Shown here in pieces: positions 38,539 to 47,239 of a stretch of DNA of 64,000 bases. Under the pieces are notes generated by a model. That model was given only the letters and a program-made list of their open reading frames with translations. It was not told the DNA's origin and made no database searches. This DNA comes from Acinetobacter lwoffii (GTDB lineage Bacteria > Pseudomonadota > Gammaproteobacteria > Pseudomonadales > Moraxellaceae): NCBI RefSeq assembly GCF_029024105.1, contig NZ_CP118963.1, positions 1 through 64,000 of the forward strand, in the 5' to 3' direction. The translations under genes and the position numbers were made by a program. Every line of letters starts with the position of its first letter. Position 1 is the stretch's first letter.

Positions 38539-40014
38539 ATGACAGAAACTCGTGAGAATTGGTCCGCACGATCAGGATTCATTATTGCAGCGATTGGTTC
38601 CGCCGTTGGCTTGGGGAATATCTGGCGTTTCCCTTATGTTGCCTATGAAAATGGTGGCGGGGCATTCCTGATCCCCTATCTGATTGCGATTTTCGCAGCA
38701 GGTTTACCTTTATTGTTTTTAGACTATGCGGTCGGACACAAGTTCCGTAAAGCACCGCCTATGGCCTATAAAAAACTCATGAATGCCGAATCCTTGGGTT
38801 GGTGGCAGGTCATGGTCACTCTGGTGATCGGGATTTACTATGCCAGCGTCTTGTCCTGGGCTGGCAGCTATATGTTCTATTCCTTTGGACAGCAGTGGGG
38901 CACAGATACCCAAGGCTTCTTCTTCAATACTTACCTACAAAATGGTGAGGGTCTGACGCTCGGTTTTGTACCTGTGCTGTTCTTTGGTCTGGTGGTCGTT
39001 TGGGCAGCAGTCATGCTGATTCTTTACGGTGGAGTACGCCGTGGGGTAGAACTGGCGAATAAAATCTTTATGCCATTGCTGGTGATTTTATTCACGATCC
39101 TAGTGATTCAGGCAGTACGTTTACCTGGTGCAGTCGATGGTTTAAATGCTTTCTTCACGCCGAACTGGGAAGCGATGGCCAACTATAAAGTCTGGTTAGC
39201 CGCTTTTGGTCATATCTTCTTCTCACTGTCAGTGGGCTTCGGGATCATGTTGACCTATGCATCTTACCTGAAACGCAAAACTAACCTGACCGGTTCAGGG
39301 ATTGTGGTGGCATTGGCCAACTCGTCTTTTGAAATTCTGGCGGGTATTGGTGTCTTTGCCGCGCTTGGTTTTATGGCGTTCAGCTCAGGCGCGAAAGTTG
39401 AAGATGTAGTATCTGGCGGTATCGGTCTGGCCTTTATTGCGTTTCCGAAAATCATTTCCAGTTTAGGTGCAGGTGGTGACCTGTTCGGTTTCCTGTTCTT
39501 TGGTTCATTGACGGTTGCCGGTATTACCTCGATGGTCAGTATCCTGCAAGTTCCGATTGCTGCGTTCCAGGACAAACTGGGCTGGTCAAAGAACAAGTCA
39601 GTGACGATTATTGCTGGTGGTTCAGCAGTGATTTCTACCCTGATGTTCTCGACACATAGTGCCATTACCTTTGTCGATATCATCGACTACTTTGCCAATA
39701 ACATCGGTATTGTCGGTGGCGGTCTGTTATCGATTATTCTGTTGTCGTGGTTCCGTCGTCCATTAATGAAACAGCTGGAAGGCCATGTGAATGAGTTTGC
39801 CAGCGTGAAACTGGGTGCGAGCTGGAACTTCATGCTAACGGTGATCACGCCTTTGTCATTATTGCTGGCATTGGGCCTGACCCTGAAATCGATCATGGCA
39901 GAAGGTTATGGTGGCTATGCTGCCAGTACCCTATGGATGGTAGGTGGAGGAGTAATGGCATTCTTTATTCTGGGTGCCATTCTATTCAGCCTGATTAAAG
40001 ATCGTCACAGCTAG
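38539..40014 (+). CDS. Sodium-dependent transporter, NSS (SNF) family
   Basis: Inner-membrane Na+ symporter of 491 residues with 11-12 predicted segments. TM1 carries the family signature GSAVGLGNIWRFPY, and the acidic first loop and WAGSYMFYSF in TM3 fit bacterial NSS amino-acid carriers (MhsT/MetP-like). A 36-residue membrane protein follows 10 bp downstream, as in metP-metS of Corynebacterium, which imports methionine and alanine. The amino acid carried here is not certain. Confidence 0.9.
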   Translation: MTETRENWSARSGFIIAAIGSAVGLGNIWRFPYVAYENGGGAFLIPYLIAIFAAGLPLLFLDYAVGHKFRKAPPMAYKKLMNAESLGWWQVMVTLVIGIYYASVLSWAGSYMFYSFGQQWGTDTQGFFFNTYLQNGEGLTLGFVPVLFFGLVVVWAAVMLILYGGVRRGVELANKIFMPLLVILFTILVIQAVRLPGAVDGLNAFFTPNWEAMANYKVWLAAFGHIFFSLSVGFGIMLTYASYLKRKTNLTGSGIVVALANSSFEILAGIGVFAALGFMAFSSGAKVEDVVSGGIGLAFIAFPKIISSLGAGGDLFGFLFFGSLTVAGITSMVSILQVPIAAFQDKLGWSKNKSVTIIAGGSAVISTLMFSTHSAITFVDIIDYFANNIGIVGGGLLSIILLSWFRRPLMKQLEGHVNEFASVKLGASWNFMLTVITPLSLLLALGLTLKSIMAEGYGGYAASTLWMVGGGVMAFFILGAILFSLIKDRHS

Positions 40015-40024
40015 GAGAGCGACT

Positions 40025-40135
40025 ATGAATACATCTGCACTAATCATGATGATCATCTCTATCGTTTTATTATGGGGTGGTCTGGTACTGGCTGTGATTC
40101 ATCTGGCAAAGAATCCGGAAGAACCAGAAGACTAA
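40025..40135 (+). CDS. MetS-like small subunit of the NSS transporter
   Basis: Protein of 36 residues: one hydrophobic segment (about 5-27, with MMIISIVLLWGGLVLAVI) and an acidic tail NPEEPED. AGGAG lies 7 bases before the ATG. Position directly behind an NSS gene, length and single-helix plan match the MetS family of small subunits required by some NSS transporters. Too short for most gene finders. Confidence 0.85.
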   Translation: MNTSALIMMIISIVLLWGGLVLAVIHLAKNPEEPED

Positions 40136-40170
40136 AAATCTTCACATAAACCTACTGTTACCATAAATAG

Positions 40171-40205
40171 AAGTCATTATCATCCTTGATGATAATGACT
40201 TTTTT
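40171..40205 (+). terminator. Terminator of the NSS operon
   Basis: Perfect 14-bp stem AAGTCATTATCATC / GATGATAATGACTT with a 3-base loop, then T5. The arms also resemble a metal-regulator palindrome (ATTATCATC..GATGATAAT), and zupT starts only 19 bp further on. Confidence 0.82.
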
Positions 40206-40223
40206 AATGGCTGATGCTTTGAC

Positions 40224-41033
40224 ATGATTTCCGTTTCAGATGGACAAGTCCATACAGCCTTTGCCGTGACTTTATTTGCCGGGCTGGCCACCGTGGTGGG
40301 TGGGGGACTGGTATTATTCTTAAAAAAACCTAATTTCCGTTTGCTAGCCTTTGGTCTGGCCTTTGCTGCCGGTGCCATGATTTATGTCTCTTTAACCGAA
40401 ATTCTGAACAAATCGATCGCGTCCTTTAGCCTGGATTTTGATGAAAAAAACGGTTTTGCCTTTGGCACTTTTGCTTTTTTACTGGGCGTAGTTCTGGTGT
40501 TATTGCTGGATCGCTTTGTGCCGAATCCCCATGACACCATTGAAACCCATTCTGCCAAGGGCGTCAGTTCAACCCAATTACTGCGTACCGGCATGTTGAC
40601 CCTGTTTGCGATTAGCGCACATAACCTGCCGGAAGGACTGGCGACGTTTTTTGCCACACTGGAAAGCCCTGCTTTGGGTGCGCCACTGGCGGTGGCAATT
40701 GCGATTCATAATGTACCAGAAGGTGTGGCGATTGCCTTGCCGGTATATATGGCCACGGGCCGTAAAGATTATGCGCTCTGGGCCAGTCTGGTTTCGGGTT
40801 TGGCCGAACCATTGGGGGCAGCGCTCGGTTATTTTATTCTGGCACCTTATATGAGTGAAACCGTCTATGGTCTGATCTTTGGGGTGATTGGCGGCGTGAT
40901 GGTTTATCTGGCACTGGATGAATTATTGCCGACGGCAAAACGCTATGCCAAAGGACATGAAACGGTATATGGGCTGGTCAGTGGCATGGCTGCATTGGCC
41001 AGCAGTCTGGTGATTTTTAAGTTTATTCAATAA
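40224..41033 (+). CDS. zupT: ZIP-family zinc/metal transporter ZupT
   Basis: Inner-membrane transporter of 269 residues importing divalent metals such as zinc. Eight segments are predicted. The metal-binding motifs HNLPEG (TM4) and HNVPEG (TM5) are both present, with the ISAH and IAIH contexts of ZupT. The start at 40224 has no strong ribosome binding site. It lies directly behind a terminator, so it has its own promoter or depends on readthrough. Confidence 0.9.
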   Translation: MISVSDGQVHTAFAVTLFAGLATVVGGGLVLFLKKPNFRLLAFGLAFAAGAMIYVSLTEILNKSIASFSLDFDEKNGFAFGTFAFLLGVVLVLLLDRFVPNPHDTIETHSAKGVSSTQLLRTGMLTLFAISAHNLPEGLATFFATLESPALGAPLAVAIAIHNVPEGVAIALPVYMATGRKDYALWASLVSGLAEPLGAALGYFILAPYMSETVYGLIFGVIGGVMVYLALDELLPTAKRYAKGHETVYGLVSGMAALASSLVIFKFIQ

Positions 41034-41060
41034 ACCTCATATTCACTAAATCACGAGATA

Positions 41061-41086
41061 TAAAAAAGGCAGCTTAGGCTGCCTTT
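41061..41086. terminator. Terminator between zupT and rsmB
   Basis: Stem AAAGGCAGC / GCTGCCTTT with a 4-base loop. A6 on the left makes it a good terminator for the minus-strand rsmB; on the plus strand the T run is short. Confidence 0.82.
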
Positions 41087-41103
41087 CATTTTAAACGCAT
41101 GAT

Positions 41104-42411
41104 TTATGCCGTTTTTTCAATACGGCAATAGAAGAAGCCGTCGCCTTGATCCGCTTTCGGTAACAATTGACGGCCATGAATCTGTTCGATGCCCCAATCG
41201 GCTTCGATTTTGATTTCTTTGGCATCGGCATGTTGAGCAAAGAACTCGACCATCTGTTGTTCATTTTCGGCTTTCAGAATTGAACAGGTGATGTACAGCA
41301 ACGTACCACCAACTTTCAGTTGCTGCCACATATTTTCCAGAATCTGCTTTTGCAGATGTACCGTTTGCGGAATATCTGTAGAGTGACGTAGCAAGCGAAT
41401 ATCCGGATGACGACGGATCACACCAATTGCGGAACATGGTGCATCCAGCACGATACAATCCACCGACTCAGGTGCTGTCCAAGTGATCGCATCAGCCGCG
41501 ATAATTTCAACTTCCGCATATTCAGTTAATAGTAAACGTTCCAGATTTTCTGCCACACGGACTAAACGTTTGGCATCCTGATCAATCGCATAAAGCTTTT
41601 TCGGGCTATATTTTTCCAGAATGTGCGCGGTCTTACCCCCTGGAGCGGCGCAGGCATCTACCACGACTTTGCCTTCAAGGTCAGGAACTAAGGTCGCACA
41701 TAGCTGGGCATGTTCATCCTGAACCGAGAAACCACCGGCTTCATAGCCTGGCAGATTCGGAATATGGACATTCTGTTCCAGAACGATGCCAACTTCGGAA
41801 AGAGTGCAGGCACGCGCCTCATAACCTTCTTCTTCCAGAATTTCCAGATATTCATCGCGGCTGACCTGGTTGACATTGACACGCAAGGTGAGCGGCGCAA
41901 TCTGTTTCAAGTCATGCGACAGTTCGGCAAGCTGTTCTGGCCAGTCTTTCTTTAAACGCTTGTAGAGCCAGCTTGGCAGACCATGCGCCTGATTTAAAGC
42001 CAGGTCAAATTCTTCTGTTTCACGTGAAACACGACGCAGAACGGCATTGACCAGACCGCTTAAAGGTTCAAAGCCCAGCTGTTTGGCTGCAGTCACGGTT
42101 TCTGAAATCGCAGCATGCGCCGGAATACGGGTACATAGAATCTGATACAAACCCAGATATAAGCAGCTTTCTAAAGCTTGGTTATCAAGAGGTTTGGTTA
42201 ATAAAGGTAAAGTAATGGCTTTCAGGCCATGCCACTGACGTAAACAGCCCAAAGTTAACTCGTGATACAGACCACGGTCACGCTCAGACACGATGTTGAT
42301 ATGTTGATTGAGTACAGAAGCAAGTGATTGGCCGTTTTGTACAGCCAATAGGGTTTTTACAACTTGCGCGCGCAAATTCAAGTTTTTAGCTGATGATTGA
42401 ATTTGGCTCAT
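41104..42411 (-). CDS. rsmB: 16S rRNA (cytosine-967-C5) methyltransferase RsmB
   Basis: Methylates C967 of 16S rRNA. The 435-residue protein has an N-terminal NusB-like RNA-binding domain (about 1-135) and the C-terminal methyltransferase. The SAM loop reads DACAAPGGKT and the two RsmB-type cysteines lie in LDAPCSAIG and LYITCSI. It overlaps fmt by 4 bp (ATGA), so the two are translationally coupled, as in the def-fmt-rsmB order of other gammaproteobacteria; def is not adjacent here. Confidence 0.95.
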   Translation of the reverse strand: MSQIQSSAKNLNLRAQVVKTLLAVQNGQSLASVLNQHINIVSERDRGLYHELTLGCLRQWHGLKAITLPLLTKPLDNQALESCLYLGLYQILCTRIPAHAAISETVTAAKQLGFEPLSGLVNAVLRRVSRETEEFDLALNQAHGLPSWLYKRLKKDWPEQLAELSHDLKQIAPLTLRVNVNQVSRDEYLEILEEEGYEARACTLSEVGIVLEQNVHIPNLPGYEAGGFSVQDEHAQLCATLVPDLEGKVVVDACAAPGGKTAHILEKYSPKKLYAIDQDAKRLVRVAENLERLLLTEYAEVEIIAADAITWTAPESVDCIVLDAPCSAIGVIRRHPDIRLLRHSTDIPQTVHLQKQILENMWQQLKVGGTLLYITCSILKAENEQQMVEFFAQHADAKEIKIEADWGIEQIHGRQLLPKADQGDGFFYCRIEKTA

Positions 42412-43370
42412 GCGAATTTATATCCTACCGATAGTTTTTGAGTTTGATTAATTTGAACAGCATTCAGGGCTTTGCCACCTGGCCATTGCAGATTGGTGAT
42501 GCAAATAGCATGTTGATCACCACACATCACATGCACGCCATCTTTATCCAGGGCAATCACTTCACTAGGCAGGGCATTGCTTGCCTTTTGTGTGGAAAGT
42601 GATGAATTCCAGATGCGTAAATTGTTGCCGTCATCTAGCGGGGTGAATGCCACTGGCCAGGGATTAAAGGCACGAATATTACGGTCAATATCTGCTGCAG
42701 GCTGGGTCCAGTCAATTTGTGCTTCGGCTTTTGTCAGTTTATGCGCGTAGACAGTCAGATTTTCATCCTGAACTTCACGGGTCTCAAGATAGTGCTGTAA
42801 AGTCTGTTCCGATTCGAGCACGGCCACAATCGCCTCAGCACCTTGCAGCGCCAGTTTGTCATGCAGGCTGGCAGATGTATCTTCGGCGCTAATCGGGCAC
42901 AGTGTTTTATACATCATGTCCCCGGTATCCAGACCGGCTGCCATTTTCATAATGGTCACACCTGTTTCGATATCGCCGGTAGCAATCGCGCGCTGAATCG
43001 GGGCTGCACCGCGCCAGCGTGGCAACAGCGAACCATGAATATTCAGGCAACCATATTTTGGCGTATCCAGAACCACTTGTGGCAGGATCAGGCCATAAGC
43101 TGCCACCACCATCACATCTGCATTTAAGGCTTTAAGTTCCGCTTGCGCCGCCAGACCTTCTTCAGTCGATGACTTGAAATGTAAAGGCTGATAGACCGAA
43201 AGATGATGTTCAAGCGCTAACTGCTTCACCGCAGATGCCGTGAGCTTTTGTCCACGTCCGGCCTTGCGGTCCGGTTGAGTATAGACCGCCACAATTTCAT
43301 GTTCGGTTCTAAGCAACGCAGCCAATGCAGTCGCTGCAAATTCTGGTGTGCCTGCAAATATGATCTTCAC
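42408..43370 (-). CDS. fmt: Methionyl-tRNA formyltransferase
   Basis: Transfers a formyl group from formyl-tetrahydrofolate to initiator Met-tRNA. The 320-residue protein has the formyltransferase core with HGSLLPRWRGAAPIQ (containing the SLLPxxRG signature) and the catalytic His/Asp context (DTGDMMYK), followed by a C-terminal OB-like domain. The N-terminus MKIIFAGTPEFA is diagnostic. First gene of the fmt-rsmB pair. Confidence 0.97.
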   Translation of the reverse strand: MKIIFAGTPEFAATALAALLRTEHEIVAVYTQPDRKAGRGQKLTASAVKQLALEHHLSVYQPLHFKSSTEEGLAAQAELKALNADVMVVAAYGLILPQVVLDTPKYGCLNIHGSLLPRWRGAAPIQRAIATGDIETGVTIMKMAAGLDTGDMMYKTLCPISAEDTSASLHDKLALQGAEAIVAVLESEQTLQHYLETREVQDENLTVYAHKLTKAEAQIDWTQPAADIDRNIRAFNPWPVAFTPLDDGNNLRIWNSSLSTQKASNALPSEVIALDKDGVHVMCGDQHAICITNLQWPGGKALNAVQINQTQKLSVGYKFA

Positions 43371-43778
43371 ACATGAAATTCCAAATAAACTTAAAAGCTA
43401 TTATAAGCCAAAAGCCAAATTTCAGCCTAATCGTTGCAAAAACTTATCCGAGAAGCTTGGTGAGTGCTTGAATTTCAGTGGAATTTTTATATAAAAAAAA
43501 CTCATGCAAATTGTAAAAATTATTCATGAAAGTTTTGTATTGTCCTGATGATGATGGCGGTATAGTAGATTTCATTAAGAAATTTTTATCGTCAGATCAT
43601 CCAAATCTCTCTATAGACATTTTTGCCTGTATCTACACCCAAAAGGCCATCTTGTAAATCAAGGGCTTGTAGTATGATAGGTTTAAAATTCAACTGATTT
43701 AAGCTCCTTGTCAGTATGATTTAGCCAGAGTGGATCTGCCCGATTCATTGCAAGCTCAAACTTTGTTGGAAATATAAA
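43371..43778. other. 408-bp region upstream of ilvD1
   Basis: Divergent spacer between fmt and ilvD1. A 43-codon frame (43526-43657) without ribosome binding site contains several Ile codons but no run of Leu/Val/Ile codons and no attenuator hairpin follows, so it is not proposed as a leader peptide. No confident promoter or operator is seen. Confidence 0.4.
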
Positions 43779-45608
43779 ATGCCTGACTATCGTTCAAAAA
43801 CATCGACACACGGAAGAAATATGGCTGGCGCACGCGGTTTATGGCGTGCCACCGGCATGAAAGATGAAGATTTCGGTAAGCCGATTATTGCGGTGGTGAA
43901 CTCGTTCACCCAGTTTGTACCGGGTCATGTGCATCTTAAAGACCTGGGTCAGCTGGTGGCACGTCAAATTGAAGCGTCAGGCGGCGTGGCCAAAGAATTC
44001 AATACTATTGCGGTCGATGACGGCATCGCGATGGGTCATGATGGCATGTTGTATTCATTGCCTTCGCGTGACCTGATTGCAGACTCGGTCGAGTACATGG
44101 TCAATGCCCATTGTGCCGATGCGATGGTATGTATCTCGAACTGTGACAAGATCACCCCAGGCATGTTAATGGCCGCGATGCGTCTGAACATTCCAGTAGT
44201 ATTTGTCTCTGGCGGTCCAATGGAAGCGGGCAAGGTCAAAATCCGTGGCAATGAAAAAGCCATTGATCTGGTTGATGCCATGATTGTTGCAGCAGATGAC
44301 AGCTTCACTGATGAAGAAGTTGCTGAATATGAACGTTCAGCTTGCCCAACCTGTGGTTCATGTTCAGGCATGTTTACCGCAAACTCGATGAACTGTTTGA
44401 CTGAAGCACTTGGTTTATCGCTTCCGGGCAATGGTTCAACGCTGGCAACCCATGCCAACCGTAAAAAATTATTCGAGCGTGCGGGTCAATTGATTGTTGA
44501 AATCACTAAACGTCATTATGAGCAAAATGACTACAGCTTATTGCCACGTTCAATCGCGACCAAAGCAGCGTTTGAAAATGCGATGACTTTAGACATTTCC
44601 ATGGGTGGTTCAACCAATACGGTTCTACATTTGTTGGCAGCAGCACACGAGGCAGAAGTCGACTTTACCATGACTGACATCGATCGTTTGTCACGTAATG
44701 TGCCAGTTCTTTGTAAGGTTGCGCCGGCGAAGCAGGACGTGCATATGGAAGATGTACACCGTGCCGGTGGCATCATGTCGATCCTGGGTGAACTGGATCG
44801 CGCGGGCTTGCTGGATACTTCTGTTCCAACCGTGCATGAAAAAACTTTAAAAGATGCCTTGGATAAATGGGACATCATCCGTACCGAAGATGAAGAGGTG
44901 TATCAATTCTTCAAATCGGCACCGGGCGGTGTTCCGACCCAGACCGCATTCTCGCAAGACCGTTACTATGCGCGCTTAGATGGTGACCGTGACAATGGCG
45001 TGATCCGTAATGCAGCCAATGCCTTCTCACAAGATGGTGGTCTAGCGGTACTTTACGGCAACATCGCGCTAGAAGGCTGTATCGTAAAAACTGCGGGTGT
45101 GGATGATTCAATCCTGAAATTCAACGGGACTGCACGTGTGTTTGAAAGTCAGGATGCTGCAGTTGAAGCCATTCTTGGCGGCAAAATCACTGCGGGTGAT
45201 GTCGTCGTGATTCGCTATGAAGGTCCACGTGGTGGCCCGGGTATGCAGGAAATGCTGTATCCAACCAGTTACTTAAAATCGAAAGGTTTGGGTAAAGACT
45301 GCGCACTTTTAACGGATGGCCGTTTCTCGGGTGGTTCGTCTGGTCTGTCGATTGGTCACGTGTCGCCTGAAGCGGCTGAAGGCGGTGCAATTGGTCTGGT
45401 GGAAGATGGCGACCGTATCGAAATTGATATTCCAAACCGTACCATTCACCTGGCAGTGGATGATGCAACCATGGCAGCGCGCCGTGAAGCACAAGAAGCC
45501 AAAGGCTGGCAGCCTGCTGAACAGCGTCCGCGTAAAGTGTCTAAAGCACTGAAAGCGTATGCGATGCATACTACTAGTGCGTCGAAAGGTGCGGTACGTG
45601 ATATCTAA
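43779..45608 (+). CDS. ilvD: Dihydroxy-acid dehydratase, E. coli-type [4Fe-4S]
   Basis: Converts dihydroxy-isovalerate and dihydroxy-methylvalerate to keto acids in valine and isoleucine synthesis. The 609-residue protein matches E. coli IlvD in length and in NSFTQFVPGHVHL. Cluster ligands Cys122 (NCDKITPG) and Cys195 (CPTCGSCSG) are present; the third cysteine of the [2Fe-2S] class, near residue 50, is absent, as in the oxygen-labile E. coli enzyme. The second dehydratase gene downstream has all three. A terminator and a TnpB element follow. Confidence 0.95.
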   Translation: MPDYRSKTSTHGRNMAGARGLWRATGMKDEDFGKPIIAVVNSFTQFVPGHVHLKDLGQLVARQIEASGGVAKEFNTIAVDDGIAMGHDGMLYSLPSRDLIADSVEYMVNAHCADAMVCISNCDKITPGMLMAAMRLNIPVVFVSGGPMEAGKVKIRGNEKAIDLVDAMIVAADDSFTDEEVAEYERSACPTCGSCSGMFTANSMNCLTEALGLSLPGNGSTLATHANRKKLFERAGQLIVEITKRHYEQNDYSLLPRSIATKAAFENAMTLDISMGGSTNTVLHLLAAAHEAEVDFTMTDIDRLSRNVPVLCKVAPAKQDVHMEDVHRAGGIMSILGELDRAGLLDTSVPTVHEKTLKDALDKWDIIRTEDEEVYQFFKSAPGGVPTQTAFSQDRYYARLDGDRDNGVIRNAANAFSQDGGLAVLYGNIALEGCIVKTAGVDDSILKFNGTARVFESQDAAVEAILGGKITAGDVVVIRYEGPRGGPGMQEMLYPTSYLKSKGLGKDCALLTDGRFSGGSSGLSIGHVSPEAAEGGAIGLVEDGDRIEIDIPNRTIHLAVDDATMAARREAQEAKGWQPAEQRPRKVSKALKAYAMHTTSASKGAVRDI

Positions 45609-45631
45609 TTTGTAATTTTACAGATTTAAAT

Positions 45632-45657
45632 AGCACTCCAGATGGGGTGCTTTTTTT
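45632..45657 (+). terminator. Terminator of ilvD1
   Basis: Stem AGCACTCC / GGGGTGCT with a 4-base loop, then T7, 23 bp behind the stop. Confidence 0.9.
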
Positions 45658-45676
45658 ATACAAGAAACTATCTTAA

Positions 45677-47172
45677 AATGAAAGAGGACTCCACCCGACA
45701 GTCAGGGTGGAGGTGAATTTCGTAAGTTTTTTAATTTAGCTTTAATTCGTTTTTATGTTAAAATAAAAGAAATATAACATTGTATTTAAATAAGTTTTAA
45801 AAAAAATGAAAATCAACAAGGCGTATAAATTTAGGCTTGAGCCTAATGAAGAGCAAGAGGTTATTTTAAACAATCTTGTTGGTTCTGCGCGTTTTGTTTG
45901 GAATCAAATTTTAGTTGTGTCATTTGAAATGTTTGCAAAGAATGAATTTATCAATGCAACCAATTTGGTGAATAAAATCACCAGTCTTAAAAAGAATCCT
46001 GAATATGCTTTTTTAGCAAATCATTCTAATGCTGTTTCCCTACAGCAAAAAATTCGTGATCTGGCTTCGGCTTGGACAAGGTTTTTCAATGCAAAAGAAC
46101 ATGCAAGATTAAAAGAAAATAAGCGTAAACCACGCAAGCCCAAATTCCTCAAACTCACTGATGGTTCTGAAATCCAGTTACGCCCACTGATGCCTAGATT
46201 TAAGAAAAAATCAGATGGTTACGATTCAATTAGATTGGTGCAATTTGATAAATATTGTCGAATTGAGGGTAATCGAGTTAAGCTGCCAAATGGCATAGGA
46301 TTTGTGAAATTTAGAAAATCACAAGATATTCTAGGCACAATTAAGAATGTGACAATCAGTAAGAGATCAGGTCATTGGTATATTTCATTTGGCAGTGAAA
46401 AAGAGTTATTGGAAAATCCAGTACATCCATCCAAAACCGCAGTTGGTGTTGATTTAGGTGTCAAGAAATTAGTCACAACATCTGAGGGTGAGGTATTTAA
46501 CCCAAAGAACAGTTTTAAAACCAACCAAATTAAATTAGCTAAACTTCAACGTAAGTTGAGCAAAAAAGTGAAGTTTAGTGAAAATTGGAAAAAGTTGAAC
46601 ACCACAATTAACAAGCTACATTATCATATTGCCAATATTCGGCATGACTACCTACATAAAGTCACGACAACTCTCAGCAAAAACCACGCAATGATCGTAG
46701 TTGAGGACTTAAAAGTAGCCAATATGTCGAAGTCAGCAAGTGGCACAATCGAGAAAAAAGGAAAGAATGTCAAAGCCAAGTCGGGCTTAAACAAGGCAAT
46801 CCTAGATCAAGGTTGGTCAATGCTTGTTGATATGTTGGAGTACAAACAACAATGGCGAGGTGGTTTACTCGTTAAGATTGACCCGAAATACACAAGTCAA
46901 ACGTGTAGCTCCTGCGGTCATGTTGCAAAAGAAAATAGGCTTACTCAGGCACATTTTGAATGTGTTGCGTGTGGCTTTAGCGAGAATGCGGATATTAACG
47001 CTTCTCGTAATATTTTGGCGGTGGGACACACCGTTTTGTCTGTGGAGGGTGGATGCGGTAAAGGTTGCCCGATGAAGCAGAAAGCAAGCGAAATCCGTGA
47101 GGAAGTCACCTAAGAGCTGATGCTTTTAGAATCCCCCACTTGAATAAAGTGAAAGTGGTGGGAGTATGTCAA
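45677..47172 (+). mobile_element. TnpB-only IS element A (IS200/IS605 superfamily, IS1341 type)
   Basis: About 1.5 kb with no transposase tnpA. Left end: a hairpin CTCCACCC / GGGTGGAG (45689-45712) with loop GACAGTCA. Right end: GAAT (47129-47132) at the foot of an imperfect hairpin CCCCCACTT / AAGTGGTGG, then a terminal TCAA at 47169-47172. GAAT and TCAA are the same guide and cleavage tetranucleotides as at the IS608 right end. Element B has the same plan, including TATCTTAA 10 bases before GAC on the left. The exact left cut is inferred from that comparison. Confidence 0.82.
45806..47113 (+). CDS. tnpB: RNA-guided endonuclease TnpB, element A
   Basis: Ancestor-type relative of Cas12: a transposon nuclease guided by an RNA from the element's right end. 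The 435-residue protein has an N-terminal helical/WED region and a RuvC domain whose acidic triad is intact: Asp216 (GVDLGVK), Glu300 (VVEDLK) and Asp396 (NADINASRN). A zinc ribbon uses Cys367, Cys370, Cys386 and Cys389. The frame is complete and apparently active. No tnpA is present, so movement would need a transposase in trans. The ribosome binding site is poor (A-rich leader). Confidence 0.93.
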   Translation: MKINKAYKFRLEPNEEQEVILNNLVGSARFVWNQILVVSFEMFAKNEFINATNLVNKITSLKKNPEYAFLANHSNAVSLQQKIRDLASAWTRFFNAKEHARLKENKRKPRKPKFLKLTDGSEIQLRPLMPRFKKKSDGYDSIRLVQFDKYCRIEGNRVKLPNGIGFVKFRKSQDILGTIKNVTISKRSGHWYISFGSEKELLENPVHPSKTAVGVDLGVKKLVTTSEGEVFNPKNSFKTNQIKLAKLQRKLSKKVKFSENWKKLNTTINKLHYHIANIRHDYLHKVTTTLSKNHAMIVVEDLKVANMSKSASGTIEKKGKNVKAKSGLNKAILDQGWSMLVDMLEYKQQWRGGLLVKIDPKYTSQTCSSCGHVAKENRLTQAHFECVACGFSENADINASRNILAVGHTVLSVEGGCGKGCPMKQKASEIREEVT

Positions 47173-47190
47173 ACAATGGCCTTAAAATAA
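46990..47190 (+). ncRNA. Predicted omega/right-end RNA of element A with guide
   Basis: By analogy with ISDra2 and other TnpB systems, the guide RNA scaffold covers the last part of tnpB and the right end, and the guide is the flanking 16-20 bases from 47173. The 5' end is only approximate. Strong conservation of this stretch between elements A and B supports RNA function. Confidence 0.45.
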
Positions 47191-47239
47191 ATTGTCCAAG
47201 ACCGACACTTAAAATCGGTCATCGCCCAGGAAGAGAATA

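Noticed and set aside
43526..43657. 43-codon frame upstream of ilvD1 as a possible leader peptide
   Set aside because: It lacks clustered Ile/Val/Leu codons, a ribosome binding site and a following attenuator.
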